64,000 bases of DNA, taken from NCBI RefSeq assembly GCF_007559005.1, contig NZ_CP041763.1, forward strand, positions 2,822,463-2,886,462, read 5' to 3'. The DNA comes from Gordonia zhaorongruii. GTDB lineage: Bacteria; Actinomycetota; Actinomycetes; Mycobacteriales; Mycobacteriaceae. The position numbers and the translations under genes are program-made. The notes under the pieces were generated by a model. The model saw only the letters and a list, made by a program, of their open reading frames with translations, searched no databases and was not told where the DNA came from. This document shows, piece after piece, positions 25,930 through 35,175 of this stretch (position 1 is its first letter; every line of letters begins with the position of its first letter).

Positions 25930-27330
25930 ATGGCCCAATCGCCGTCTACGACTCAAGAGTTCGACACTCCAACACCCGCCGTCGTCCGGAAGGCGATCGC
26001 CGCGTCGGCAATCGGTAACGCGACGGAGTGGTACGACTACGGCGTCTACGCCGCGACCGCCACCTATCTGACCAGCACATTCTTCCCGGGTGAGATGGGC
26101 GCGATCGGCACCATGCTCGGCTTCGCCGTCTCCTTCGTCCTACGACCCCTCGGCGGCTTCGTATGGGGCCCGATCGGCGACCGACTCGGCCGCAAGAGCG
26201 TTCTCGCCATGACCATCCTGCTGATCTCAGTGGCCACCGCTCTGATCGGCGTGATCCCGTCGCACGCTTCGATCGGCGTATGGGCTCCCGTCTTGCTGAT
26301 CCTGCTGCGTGTGGTTCAAGGATTCTCGACCGGCGGCGAGTACGGCGGTGCGGCGACCTTCATGGCCGAGTACGCGCCGGACAAGAAGCGCGGGAAGATG
26401 GGCAGCTTCCTGGAACTCGGCACGCTGGCGGGGTACTCCGCAGGCACCGCGTTCGTCCTGATCCTGACCGCGGTTCTCAGCGAGGACCAGATGGCGACCT
26501 GGGGTTGGCGCATCCCGTTCTTCGTGGCGCTTCCACTCGGCCTCATCGGTCTCTACATGCGGTCGCAACTCGACGATTCCCCGGTGTTCAACGAGCTCGA
26601 GGAGAACCGCGAGAAGAAGCATGAGGACCCGTCGGTCTTCCAGCAGTTGAAGACGACCGTCGTCGACTACTGGCGCCCGATCGCCATCATGTTCGGCATG
26701 GTCGTGGCGCTCAACGTCACGCAGTACACGCTCCTCGCCTACCAGCCGGATTACCTGAAGAACACGATCGGGCTCTCCGAGACGCAGGGCTCGATCGTCA
26801 TCCTCATCGGCCAGATGGCGATGATCGCGCTGATTCCGTTCTTCGGTGCGTTCTCGGACAAGGTCGGCCGGAAGCCCATGTGGTGGACATCGCTCATCGG
26901 GCTGTTCATCTTCGCCCTGCCGATGTACTGGCTGATGGGTCAGGGGCTCGCCTGGGCGATCATCGGCTTCCTGGTACTCGGCATCTTGTATCTGCCGCAG
27001 TTGGCGACCATCTCTGCGACGTTCCCCGCGATGTTCCCGACGCACGTCAGGTACGCCGGATTCGCGATCGCGTACAACGTGTCGACCGCGGCCTTCGGCG
27101 GCACCGCCCCGTTGGTGAACGAAGCGACCGTGGACGGTACGGGATGGCTGCAGTTCCCGGCCCTGTACATGATGCTCGCCTGTGTGGTCGGCATGGTCGC
27201 GCTGTCGTTCTTGAAGGAGACGGCGGGCGCCTCCCTGCGCGGCACCGAGATACCCGAGCAGCATGCGGGTCCCGAGACCGACGTCGACGTCGACGTCGCA
27301 GGCGACCAGGCGAACCGAACGATGACCTGA
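25930..27330 (+). CDS. MHS-family MFS transporter (ProP-like)
   Basis: 466 residues with 12 predicted membrane helices. IGNATEWYDYGVY near residue 31 is the MHS hallmark; GPIGDRLGRKSVL is the conserved MFS loop 2-3 motif, and QGFSTGGEYGGA follows in helix 5. This subfamily imports compatible solutes, dicarboxylates or organic acids with protons. The C-terminal tail lacks the coiled-coil of E. coli ProP, so osmosensing through that element is unlikely. Start ATG 25930 has GAGGAA 4 nt upstream. It is transcribed alone and ends at a hairpin terminator. Confidence 0.85.
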   Translation: MAQSPSTTQEFDTPTPAVVRKAIAASAIGNATEWYDYGVYAATATYLTSTFFPGEMGAIGTMLGFAVSFVLRPLGGFVWGPIGDRLGRKSVLAMTILLISVATALIGVIPSHASIGVWAPVLLILLRVVQGFSTGGEYGGAATFMAEYAPDKKRGKMGSFLELGTLAGYSAGTAFVLILTAVLSEDQMATWGWRIPFFVALPLGLIGLYMRSQLDDSPVFNELEENREKKHEDPSVFQQLKTTVVDYWRPIAIMFGMVVALNVTQYTLLAYQPDYLKNTIGLSETQGSIVILIGQMAMIALIPFFGAFSDKVGRKPMWWTSLIGLFIFALPMYWLMGQGLAWAIIGFLVLGILYLPQLATISATFPAMFPTHVRYAGFAIAYNVSTAAFGGTAPLVNEATVDGTGWLQFPALYMMLACVVGMVALSFLKETAGASLRGTEIPEQHAGPETDVDVDVAGDQANRTMT

Positions 27331-27348
27331 TACCAGCTGCACTCGAGG

Positions 27349-27411
27349 AGGCTCCCGAGAACGAGACGCCCGCGGCACCCCGCCGACGGGACACTCGCTC
27401 GGGAGCCTTTT
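27349..27411 (+). terminator. Terminator after the MHS transporter
   Basis: Arms AGGCTCCCGAG (27349-27359) and CTCGGGAGCCT (27398-27408), with a structured 38-nt loop, followed by TTTT. Confidence 0.8.
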
Positions 27412-27491
27412 CCATCGCCACCTCCTCGCTTGCACAGACGCAGTCCACCGTCGACGACAACGGTCCCGCCCAAGGCGCCGAAACGCCCACG

Positions 27492-27497
27492 TAGCCT
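27492..27497 (+). promoter_or_regulatory. Leaderless -10 box of the prolyl oligopeptidase gene
   Basis: TAGCCT, 7 nt before the GTG at 27505. Confidence 0.4.
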
Positions 27498-27504
27498 GAA
27501 CGAC

Positions 27505-29565
27505 GTGAACGAAGCGACCCCGATGAACGACCCGTACCTGTGGCTGGAGGACGTCGACGGCGAACAGGCGCTCGACTGGGTGCGCGCCCACAACCAGCCG
27601 ACCCTCGATGAGCTGACGTCCTCGGAACGTTTCGAGCGGATGCGGACGGGCACCCTGGAGGTGCTGGAGACCGACGATCGCATCCCGTACGTGCGCCGCC
27701 GCGGCGAGTTCCTCTACAACTTCTGGCGCGATACCGCGCACCCGTACGGGCTGTGGCGTCGCACCACGCTCGATTCGTACCGCAGCGATGCGCCCGAGTG
27801 GGACGTGCTGATCGATGTCGACGCACTCCGGGAATCCGAGGGCGAGAACTGGGTGTGGGCCGGAGCCTCACTCAACCGACCCGACTTCGATCGCGCGCTC
27901 ATCTCACTGTCCCGGGGCGGAGCCGACGCGACCGTCGTCCGCGAGTTCGACCTGCCGACCCGCGACTGGGTGCCCGACGGTTTCGACCTCCCGGAGAACA
28001 AGTCGCACGTCTCCTGGATCGACCGGGACACGGTGTACGTGGGCACCGACTTCGGTGAGCAGCCCGACGGGCGCGGGCCGTGGACGTCCTCGGGATACCC
28101 GCGCGTCGCGAAGCGCTGGACCCGCGGTACCGACATCTCCGAGGCCGTCACCGTCTTCACCGGCGACGTGGACGATGTGACGATCGGCGCGTTCTTCGAC
28201 ACCACGCCCGGTTACCCGCGGCACTTCGTCTACCGGGCGACAGACTTCTACAACGCCGAGAACTACGAGCTGCGCGACGGCGAGCTCGTTCACATCGAGG
28301 TCCCGCCCGACGCGGATTACTCGGTGCGACACGACATTCTGACGGTGACGCCGAAATCGGAGTGGACAGTCGACGGTGTGCAGCGTCCGGCAGGATCGCT
28401 CCTGGCCTTCGACTACCCGGCGTTCCTGCGCGGTGATCGCACGCATCACGTGCTGTTCGTTCCGGACGAGCACACCAGCCTGCAGGACTACGCGTACACC
28501 GCAACGCGACTGGTGCTGGTCACATTGCACGACGTCGCGACCCGGATTCAGGTTCTCGATGCACGCACGTGGGAGCCCACGTCGATCACCGGTCTTCCCG
28601 AGCTCTCGACACTGGGCATCCTCGACGTCGATCCGGACGACAGTGACGAGATCTGGCTGTCGGCCAGTTCGTTCACCGAGGCGCCCACCCTCCTGCACGG
28701 CGACGCGACGACCGGAGTGGAACCGGTGAAGTCCTCCCCCGAGTTCTTCGACGCCTCGACGGTGGTCACCGAGCAGTTCTTCGCGACGTCGGACGACGGG
28801 ACCCAGATCCCCTACTTCGTGATGCGCCGCGACGACGTGACGTCGGGACCTGCTCTGCTGTACGGATACGGCGGCTTCGAGAACTCACTGACGCCCGGTT
28901 ATCTCGCCGTGTCCGGTCGGAACTGGGTGACGCGCGGCGGCATCTACGTGATCGCGAACATCCGCGGCGGCGGCGAATACGGCCCGTCCTGGCACACCCA
29001 GGCGCAGAAGGCCGGACGTCACCTCGTGTACGAGGACTTCGCCTCGGTCGCCCGCGATCTGGTGTCCCGCGGCGTCACCACCGCGGAGCGGCTCGCGGCG
29101 CAGGGAGGATCGAACGGCGGCCTCCTGATGGGCGTGATGGCCACCTCCTACCCCGACCTGTTCGGCGCACTCGTCTGCCAGGTCCCGCTCATCGACATGC
29201 GGCGCTACCACCTGCTGCTGGCCGGCGCGTCATGGATGGCCGAGTACGGCGATCCCGACGATCCGGAGGAGTGGTCGTTCATCTCCGAGTACTCGCCGTA
29301 CCAGCGCGTGCAAGCGGCCGTCGACTACCCCGAACTCCTCGTCACCACGTCGACGCGCGACGACCGGGTGCATCCCGGCCACGCGCGCAAGTTCGTGGCA
29401 CGTCTCGAGGAGACCGGTCACCGCGTCCGGTACTTCGAGAACATCGAGGGCGGGCACGGCGGCGCAGCCGACAACAAACAGGCGGCGTTCAAAGCCGCCC
29501 TCGCCTACGAGTTCCTGTGGCGCACGGTCGGCCGGGAACCCGTCGGCCCGGAATCGGGGCGCTGA
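27505..29565 (+). CDS. Prolyl oligopeptidase family serine peptidase (Rv0457c-like)
   Basis: 686 residues. An N-terminal seven-bladed beta-propeller (about 80-400) precedes a C-terminal alpha/beta hydrolase domain with Ser536 (GGSNGGLL), Asp619 or Asp620 (TRDDRVHPGHA) and His651 (EGGHGG). The family cleaves short Pro-containing peptides in the cytoplasm; no signal peptide is visible. The start is GTG 27505 after a TAGCCT box; ATG 27523 (beginning MNDPYLWLED) is the alternative and would give a more typical family N-terminus. The importer genes follow 2 bp downstream, so they probably share a transcript. It is the Rv0457c counterpart. Confidence 0.92.
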   Translation: MNEATPMNDPYLWLEDVDGEQALDWVRAHNQPTLDELTSSERFERMRTGTLEVLETDDRIPYVRRRGEFLYNFWRDTAHPYGLWRRTTLDSYRSDAPEWDVLIDVDALRESEGENWVWAGASLNRPDFDRALISLSRGGADATVVREFDLPTRDWVPDGFDLPENKSHVSWIDRDTVYVGTDFGEQPDGRGPWTSSGYPRVAKRWTRGTDISEAVTVFTGDVDDVTIGAFFDTTPGYPRHFVYRATDFYNAENYELRDGELVHIEVPPDADYSVRHDILTVTPKSEWTVDGVQRPAGSLLAFDYPAFLRGDRTHHVLFVPDEHTSLQDYAYTATRLVLVTLHDVATRIQVLDARTWEPTSITGLPELSTLGILDVDPDDSDEIWLSASSFTEAPTLLHGDATTGVEPVKSSPEFFDASTVVTEQFFATSDDGTQIPYFVMRRDDVTSGPALLYGYGGFENSLTPGYLAVSGRNWVTRGGIYVIANIRGGGEYGPSWHTQAQKAGRHLVYEDFASVARDLVSRGVTTAERLAAQGGSNGGLLMGVMATSYPDLFGALVCQVPLIDMRRYHLLLAGASWMAEYGDPDDPEEWSFISEYSPYQRVQAAVDYPELLVTTSTRDDRVHPGHARKFVARLEETGHRVRYFENIEGGHGGAADNKQAAFKAALAYEFLWRTVGREPVGPESGR

Positions 29566-29567
29566 GC

Positions 29568-30761
29568 ATGCGACTGCCCCTCCGCCACGGGCTGATCGTC
29601 GCCGCCGTAGTGGCACCGCTGCTCGTCGCCGGTTGCTCGAGCGGTCCGACCGAGAACGCCGGAAGCGAACGCGAGTGCATCAGCGGCTTCGATCCGGACA
29701 CCGATTACTTTCCCGAGAAGTCGACGATCGAGGACGCGACCGGACTGTCCATCGAGTACCACGAGTCGTACCAGGTGGTGACCGTCGATCAGCCTGCTCC
29801 GGGGGCGGAGCCCGCGTCGTACGTCCTGGTCCGCTGCGGTGCACCGGCGCCCGAGCTCGACGGCGCACTCGCCGACGCACCGCAGATCCAGGTTCCGGTC
29901 TCCAGCGTCTACGCGGGTTCGACGACCCACCTCCCCGCCTTGGCCGCACTCGGCGCCGCGAACACGGTGACCGGTGTGAGTACCACCGACTACGTGTCGA
30001 CACCGCAGATCCGTGAGCTCATCGACGCGGGCAAGGTGAAGCAGTACGCAGACGCCGGCGTGCCGAACGTGGAAACGGTCATCGCCGGACAGCCCGACGT
30101 CCTCGTCACCGACGGCATGGACTCACCCGCGTACGGCAAACTCGAGCAAGCCGGTGTCCCGGTGATCGCTGATGCCGACTGGCTCGAGGCGAGTCCGCTG
30201 GGCCGCGCCGAGTGGATCAAGTTCTTCGCCGCCCTCACCGGCACCGAGAAGCAGGCGTCGCAGGTGTACGACGGTGTGAAGAAGCGCTACCAGGACGTCG
30301 TGGCGAAGACGTCGCAGGGACCGGCCACCGATGCACTGCTCGGCGGCATCGAGAACGGCGCCTGGACGATGCCCGCGGGCGGCAGTTACTTCGGCCGGCT
30401 CGTCCACGACGCGGGCGGCGCCTACCCGTGGTCGAAGGACATGTCGACCGGCTCTCTGCGATTGTCCATCGAGACGGTCATCGACCGTGCCCGCGACGCC
30501 GACGCGTGGCTCCTCTCGGACATGACGGTCGACTCGATCGCAGCGCTACGCAAACAGGACCCGAGGTACGCGGTGTTCGCACGTCCCGCAGGCAACGCGT
30601 GGAACGCCACCAAGGCGATGAGCGCCGGCGGCGGCAACGACTACTGGGAACGCGGTGTCCTACGGCCCGATCAGGTCCTCACCGATCTCGCCGCGATCCT
30701 GCACCCGGATCGATTCGCCGATCACCGCTTCGAGTTCTACCAGCGGCTACCCGCCCGGTGA
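29568..30761 (+). CDS. ABC transporter substrate-binding lipoprotein (FecB/BtuF-like)
   Basis: 397 residues. Signal peptide with lipobox LLVAGC, lipidated Cys23. The body resembles the periplasmic-binding fold of siderophore/vitamin B12 binding proteins: two lobes linked by a helix, with STTHLPALAALGAANTVTGV and GQPDVLVTDGMDSPAY. It likely delivers an iron chelate, heme or cobalamin to the permease encoded next; the exact ligand is not readable. The gene begins 2 bp after the peptidase stop and ends overlapping the permease start by 4 nt. No iron-box or B12 riboswitch is visible upstream. Confidence 0.82.
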   Translation: MRLPLRHGLIVAAVVAPLLVAGCSSGPTENAGSERECISGFDPDTDYFPEKSTIEDATGLSIEYHESYQVVTVDQPAPGAEPASYVLVRCGAPAPELDGALADAPQIQVPVSSVYAGSTTHLPALAALGAANTVTGVSTTDYVSTPQIRELIDAGKVKQYADAGVPNVETVIAGQPDVLVTDGMDSPAYGKLEQAGVPVIADADWLEASPLGRAEWIKFFAALTGTEKQASQVYDGVKKRYQDVVAKTSQGPATDALLGGIENGAWTMPAGGSYFGRLVHDAGGAYPWSKDMSTGSLRLSIETVIDRARDADAWLLSDMTVDSIAALRKQDPRYAVFARPAGNAWNATKAMSAGGGNDYWERGVLRPDQVLTDLAAILHPDRFADHRFEFYQRLPAR

Positions 30762-31819
30762 GTGCACCGGGCGTCAGCGCCGGGAACGAGCGCAACCCGG
30801 CCCTCTGGGCGGGCATCGTCGCCGTCGCGATCGCCTCCGTCCTCGCGGCTGCCGTCATCGGGTCGATCGCGGTACCGCCCGGCGACGTGATCTCGGTGAT
30901 CACCGGTGGCCACGCGAGCGACCCGGGTCACGACGCCATCCTCCGACTGGTTCGCCTGCCCCGGATCACGACCTCGGCACTGGTCGGCGCCGCACTCGGG
31001 GTGGCCGGCCTGCTGATGCAGACGCTCTTCCGGAACGCCCTCGCCGACCCGTACGTTCTGGGCGCCAACTCCGGCGCCAGCCTCGGCGTGGCGATCGTGG
31101 CACTCGCAGGCGGCGCGAGCGGTCCGGCGTTCGTCGGCACGCTCGCCGGATGGGGTCGGCTGGGGACCGTGCTCGCAGCAGCGGCCGGAGCGGCAGCGGT
31201 CCTCGGCGTCGTGCTGCTGCTCGCCGTGTGGGTGCGGAACTCCGTCACGTTGCTGCTGATCGGCGTCATGCTGGGATCGGTGACCGGGGCGATGGTGGCC
31301 GTGCTGATCGTCTACGCCGACCCGAACTCTGTGCAGCAGTACATGATCTGGGGGCTGGGCACCTTCTCGGCGACATCGTGGGCCGATCTCGAAGTCGCTG
31401 CGCCCATCGTCGCCGTCGCGATCGTCATGACGTTCTTCTGGGTCCGCCCGTTGAACGCACTGCTACTCGGCGAGGGGTACGCACGGTCGATGGGCGTCGA
31501 CATCCGCGTCGTACGCGCCGTCGTGCTGCTCGTCGCCGCGCTCCTCACCGGTGTCGTGACCGCCTTCTGCGGCCCGGTCGGCTTCCTGGGACTCGTCATC
31601 CCACACCTCGTTCGCGGCCTCCTGCGCACCTCCGATCACCGCACTCTGATCCCCGGGTGCGCGCTCGTCGGCGCGACCCTCGCCGTGTGGTGCGGAACGC
31701 TCGCAGACCTGCCCGGCGAGAACACCACGCTGCCGCTCAACGCGGTCACCGCACTGATCGGTGCGCCCGTCGTCATCACCGTGCTGCTCCGCAGCCGGGC
31801 GCAGGGAGGTGTGGTGTGA
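30758..31819 (+). CDS. FecCD-family ABC transporter permease
   Basis: 353 residues with about ten hydrophobic helices, the pattern of BtuC/FhuB/FecCD permeases: LVRLPRITTSALVGAALGVAG near the N-terminus, GLLMQTLFRNALADPYVLG after it, and FCGPVGFLGLVIPHLVRGL near the C-terminus, the loop that docks the ATPase. Start GTG 30758 overlaps the stop of the binding-protein gene (GTGA), and its end overlaps the ATPase start in the same way. Membrane component of an importer for iron-siderophore, heme or cobalamin; one permease gene implies a homodimer. Confidence 0.9.
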   Translation: MSAPGVSAGNERNPALWAGIVAVAIASVLAAAVIGSIAVPPGDVISVITGGHASDPGHDAILRLVRLPRITTSALVGAALGVAGLLMQTLFRNALADPYVLGANSGASLGVAIVALAGGASGPAFVGTLAGWGRLGTVLAAAAGAAAVLGVVLLLAVWVRNSVTLLLIGVMLGSVTGAMVAVLIVYADPNSVQQYMIWGLGTFSATSWADLEVAAPIVAVAIVMTFFWVRPLNALLLGEGYARSMGVDIRVVRAVVLLVAALLTGVVTAFCGPVGFLGLVIPHLVRGLLRTSDHRTLIPGCALVGATLAVWCGTLADLPGENTTLPLNAVTALIGAPVVITVLLRSRAQGGVV

Positions 31820-32613
31820 GCGGACTCGAACTGCGAGACCTCACCGTCGGCTACACCGGGCGACGCGGACGGACGGTGGCCGCCGGGCTGACGGCGAGCG
31901 CCGACACCGGACGACTCACCGCACTGATCGGCCCCAACGGCGCAGGCAAGTCGACCTTGTTGCGCACCGTATGCGGCCTGCAGAAACCGTTGGCCGGCAG
32001 TGCGCACCTCGCCGACGGAACCGTGATCGGATCTCTGCGCGCAGCAGAACTAGCTCGCCGCATCGCGGTCGTCACCACCGACCCCGTCGATCCGGGCCGA
32101 CTCACCGCGCACGCCGTGGTCGCGCTCGGACGCACACCGTATCTGTCGCCGACCGGTCGGCTCTCGGCAGCCGATCGCGCCCGCACCGCCGACTCGCTCT
32201 CCGCCGTACGCGCCTCGCACCTCGCCGGTCGGCAGTTCCACGACCTGTCCGACGGTGAACGCCAGCGAGTGCTCGCCGCCCGTGCACTGGCCCAGGAACC
32301 GGAACTGCTGGTGCTCGACGAACCCACATCGCATCTCGACGCGCCTTCCCGCGTCGAGTTCCTCGACCTGCTGCAGTCGCTGGCCAGAGAGCAGAACATC
32401 GCGGTGCTCATGTCGTCGCACGACCTCGAGTTGGTGATGCGGCTGTCCGACGAGGTGTGGCTGCTTCAGGCCGACGGCCGCATGCGCACCGGAACTCCGG
32501 CCCGGCTCGCCGAGTCGGGGGCCGTCTCCGACGCCTTCGACCGCGGACGACTCCGGTTCGATCCGGCGACGTTCGTGTTCGGGATCAGTACGCCGGGTCC
32601 GGACGCCTGCTGA
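31816..32613 (+). CDS. ABC transporter ATP-binding protein (FecE/BtuD-like)
   Basis: 265 residues. Walker A GPNGAGKST is at 39-47, signature LSDGE at 144-148, Walker B LLVLDE at 164-169, and H-loop SSHD near 200. The Q-loop position carries Thr-Thr-Asp (87-89) instead of Gln, an unusual feature. Start GTG 31816 overlaps the permease stop (GTGA), with GGGAGG just upstream. It energises the importer formed with the two preceding genes. The last 29 bases overlap the end of the converging membrane-protein gene. Confidence 0.9.
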   Translation: MSGLELRDLTVGYTGRRGRTVAAGLTASADTGRLTALIGPNGAGKSTLLRTVCGLQKPLAGSAHLADGTVIGSLRAAELARRIAVVTTDPVDPGRLTAHAVVALGRTPYLSPTGRLSAADRARTADSLSAVRASHLAGRQFHDLSDGERQRVLAARALAQEPELLVLDEPTSHLDAPSRVEFLDLLQSLAREQNIAVLMSSHDLELVMRLSDEVWLLQADGRMRTGTPARLAESGAVSDAFDRGRLRFDPATFVFGISTPGPDAC

Positions 32614-33412
32614 CCATTCGCACGAGCAGACCGGCCACGACCACGACGGCGCCGACGGCGCCGGAGACGGCCGCCCACTGCACCAGATCGGCTGAGACTC
32701 CGTCGGCCACCACTTCGACGGTACGACGCGCCGCCTCGTCGCTGCCTGCGGTCTTGTCCCCCGCCACTGTGCGGATGAGCAGGGCAACCGCGTACGAGGC
32801 GATTCCGGCCAGCACGATTCCCACGCCCAGCCAGATGAGCACGATGCTCCGGCGGTTGGCTATCAGCAGCGCGAGCAATGCCGTGATCACCGCGCCGACC
32901 GTCGCGATCCACGCCACCGATCTCACGATGTTCCCGGTGGACTCGAGCGACCCCGCGGACAGCCGATGCTGGTCGATGCCGATGTAGACGGGCCGGTCCA
33001 GACGCACCTGCTGCGGAAGGTTCGCCGACGCGATCACCCGATTCGCCATCGGCGTGATGTTCACGTCCATCACGTGCAGATCGGTATCGGGTCCGGGTTC
33101 GGTGAACAGCCAGGCGTGCTGCTGGCGTGCGATGTCCCGGAAGTCTGCCACGAACGCGTCACTGCGCGCGTAGTTCCTGGCCAGCGGTTCCACGATGTCG
33201 CCTGCGAGCGGAACACTCGTACTGTCGGCTACCGACGAGCCGACCTTGTTCGCGAAGAACTGCTGCACCTCGGAATTGCGTGCCGCGTCCTCGGCCGACG
33301 CCGCGAAACCGTCGGCCGACACGACCCGCTCATTCACCCACATGGTGGGGATCGCGACGATCACGCACACCATCGCGATGACGGTGAGGAGTCCGGAGAA
33401 TACGCTTCGCAC
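32585..33412 (-). CDS. Membrane protein of unknown function
   Basis: 275 residues. One N-terminal hydrophobic helix (about 5-27), an extracytoplasmic domain of roughly 125 residues, then three hydrophobic helices and a short Arg-rich tail. I recognise no family; the layout resembles actinobacterial envelope proteins with a large extracellular loop. Start GTG 33412 is supported by TACTCT 7 nt upstream and the absence of a Shine-Dalgarno. It lies 17 bp downstream of the PPK2 gene on the same strand, so it may also be co-transcribed with it. Its end overlaps the ABC ATPase gene tail to tail. Confidence 0.7.
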   Translation of the reverse strand: MRSVFSGLLTVIAMVCVIVAIPTMWVNERVVSADGFAASAEDAARNSEVQQFFANKVGSSVADSTSVPLAGDIVEPLARNYARSDAFVADFRDIARQQHAWLFTEPGPDTDLHVMDVNITPMANRVIASANLPQQVRLDRPVYIGIDQHRLSAGSLESTGNIVRSVAWIATVGAVITALLALLIANRRSIVLIWLGVGIVLAGIASYAVALLIRTVAGDKTAGSDEAARRTVEVVADGVSADLVQWAAVSGAVGAVVVVAGLLVRMVSRRPDPAY

Positions 33413-33419
33413 CCTGCCG

Positions 33420-33425
33420 AGAGTA
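33420..33425 (-). promoter_or_regulatory. Leaderless -10 box of the membrane-protein gene
   Basis: TACTCT on the minus strand, 7 nt before the GTG at 33412, in the gap after ppk2 copy 2. Confidence 0.35.
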
Positions 33426-33429
33426 CCGA

Positions 33430-34404
33430 CTACTCTCCGATGACGTCGCGCGCCCGCCCCACGATCAACGGGTCCGGGGAGCCGACGATCGACTCGTCCT
33501 TGTCGTCGTAGTCGTGCAGACTGAGCACGTGCCGCATGGCGTTGATGCGTGCCCGCTTCTTGTCGTTGCTCTTCACCACCGTCCACGGCGCGTGGTCCGT
33601 GTCGGTGTCGAGGAACATCCGCTCCTTGGCGGTCGTGTACGCCTCCCAGCGGTCGAGGGAGGCGAGGTCCATCGGTGACAGCTTCCACTGCCGGACCGGA
33701 TCGATCTGCCGGATCGCGAACCGGGTGCGCTGCTCCAGCGGCGTCACCGAGAACCACAGTTTGACCAGGCTGATGCCGTCGTCGACGAGCATCTTCTCGA
33801 AGGCGGGGGCCTGGTTCATGAACTGCGAGTACTGCTCGGGCGTGCAGAAGTCCATGACCCGCTCCACACCGGCCCGGTTGTACCAGGAGCGGTCGAAGAA
33901 GACCATCTCGCCGGCGGCGGGCAGATGCTGGACGTACCGCTGGAAGTACCACTCGGTCGACTCGCGCTCCGACGGCTTCTCCAGGGCGACCACCCGCGCA
34001 CCGCGCGGATTGAGATGCTCGTTGAAGCGCTTGATGGTGCCGCCCTTGCCTGCCGCGTCGCGCCCTTCGAACAGCAGCAGATGCCGCTGGCCGGTCTGCT
34101 TGGACCACTTCTGCAGCTTGAGCAGCTCGATCTGCAGGCGGCGCTTGGTCACCTCGTACTCACGGCGGCTCATGCGCTCTTCGTACGGGTAGTCCTCGCG
34201 CCAGGTGTCGACGACGTTCCGCTCCGGCAACGTCAGCAGGATCGGGTCATCGTCATCATCGTCGACGATGGCCAGATTGCTGGTGTCACGCAGATCGACG
34301 ATCCGCTGCAGAGCTTCGCGCCCCGAGATCTGACTGAGATCGGGACCGATGCGCTCGGCCTGCTCCGCACTCACCGGTTGGGTTCCGCCATCGACGTTGC
34401 TCAC
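33430..34404 (-). CDS. ppk2: Polyphosphate kinase 2, copy 2
   Basis: 324 residues. Walker A GRDAAGKGG is at 114-122 and FFDRSWYNR at 169-177, with EKPSERESTEWYFQRY between. This is the common class I PPK2 pattern that reversibly makes GTP or ATP from GDP/ADP and polyphosphate, like mycobacterial Ppk2. The N-terminal 105 residues include a run of six Asp (about 48-53). Start GTG 34404 follows a TAGCCT box by 6 nt. Compared with copy 1 in this window (13364-14224) it has RDAAGKGG/SWYNR instead of MDTAGKGG/SHYED, so the two belong to different PPK2 subgroups and probably differ in nucleotide use. Confidence 0.92.
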   Translation of the reverse strand: MSNVDGGTQPVSAEQAERIGPDLSQISGREALQRIVDLRDTSNLAIVDDDDDDPILLTLPERNVVDTWREDYPYEERMSRREYEVTKRRLQIELLKLQKWSKQTGQRHLLLFEGRDAAGKGGTIKRFNEHLNPRGARVVALEKPSERESTEWYFQRYVQHLPAAGEMVFFDRSWYNRAGVERVMDFCTPEQYSQFMNQAPAFEKMLVDDGISLVKLWFSVTPLEQRTRFAIRQIDPVRQWKLSPMDLASLDRWEAYTTAKERMFLDTDTDHAPWTVVKSNDKKRARINAMRHVLSLHDYDDKDESIVGSPDPLIVGRARDVIGE

Positions 34405-34410
34405 CGGACC

Positions 34411-34416
34411 AGGCTA
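34411..34416 (-). promoter_or_regulatory. Leaderless -10 box of ppk2 copy 2
   Basis: TAGCCT on the minus strand, 6 nt before the GTG at 34404. Confidence 0.45.
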
Positions 34417-34473
34417 TCGCCATCGCGGAGATGCGGCAGGGCAGCGACCCGGGTGGTCCCGCACGAAACGGGC

Positions 34474-34998
34474 TCAGTGCAGGTCGATGGCACCCGACTT
34501 GACGCAGTACTTGCCGGTGGTGCTGTCCCACGCTGCGCCGAAGCCGCCGCTGCAGACCGCTCCCTGCGGACCGGCGTAGGCCTGGCCGCCCCAGCCGCCG
34601 ACGGCCACCGAGGTGCCGCCGTCGCGGGCCATGGCGATCGAGGTCGCCTTGGGTCCGGTGGTGACCGAGTAGGAGTTGCCGCCGCGAGCCGCACTCGACA
34701 TGGCCTGCGATCCCGGCTGCAGGTTCTTGCTCGTCGCCGAGCCGCCTGTCGCACCCACGGCCACAGCCGCACCGCTGTTGCTGGTGTCCTCGGCTTCGGC
34801 GCGGCTGCCCGGCCCGGCGTTCGCGATGCACACACTCTGGCCTGCCTCGCGCTGCACCCGGTCGTTGTCGGCGGCCGAGCAGTGAGTTCCGGCGGACGCG
34901 TCACCACCGCCGAAGAGCGCCATCGCCCCGATGGCCGCACCACCTGCACACGCGGCGAAAAGTACGCGAATCCCCTTATGTCCCATTGTGTTCCGCAT
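34474..34998 (-). CDS. Exported Gly/Ala/Ser-rich protein with four cysteines
   Basis: 174 residues. A basic N-terminus and hydrophobic stretch end in GDASA, giving a signal-peptidase I site near residue 36. The mature part has four cysteines in two pairs (HCSAAD and SVCIAN near the N-terminus; VCSGGF and KYCVKS near the C-terminus). Between them lies a Gly/Ala/Ser/Thr-rich repeat-like region without charged clusters, resembling extracellular beta-rich proteins. I do not recognise a characterised family (it may be one of the DUF families seen in Gordonia and Rhodococcus). Start ATG 34998 has GAGGAAAT upstream. Confidence 0.65.
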   Translation of the reverse strand: MRNTMGHKGIRVLFAACAGGAAIGAMALFGGGDASAGTHCSAADNDRVQREAGQSVCIANAGPGSRAEAEDTSNSGAAVAVGATGGSATSKNLQPGSQAMSSAARGGNSYSVTTGPKATSIAMARDGGTSVAVGGWGGQAYAGPQGAVCSGGFGAAWDSTTGKYCVKSGAIDLH

Positions 34999-35113
34999 CA
35001 AATTTCCTCTCGGGACGTGCGCCACGTCTCACAGTCGATCAATGCTTCAAAGAGTACCCGTACCGCTCTTCGGAGAGATCACGGGCACGCCGCCGGGAAC
35101 AGGCATCGAACGA

Positions 35114-35152
35114 GTTCGTCCCGCTGGAGAACTGGTCTCGGGCGGGACGAAC
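35114..35152 (-). terminator. Hairpin downstream of the SRPBCC gene
   Basis: A perfect 10-bp stem, GTTCGTCCCG (35114-35123) with CGGGACGAAC (35143-35152), and a 19-nt loop, 23 bp past the SRPBCC stop. No U-run. Confidence 0.55.
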
Positions 35153-35175
35153 GGTCCGGTAACTGCGTCGACGCG

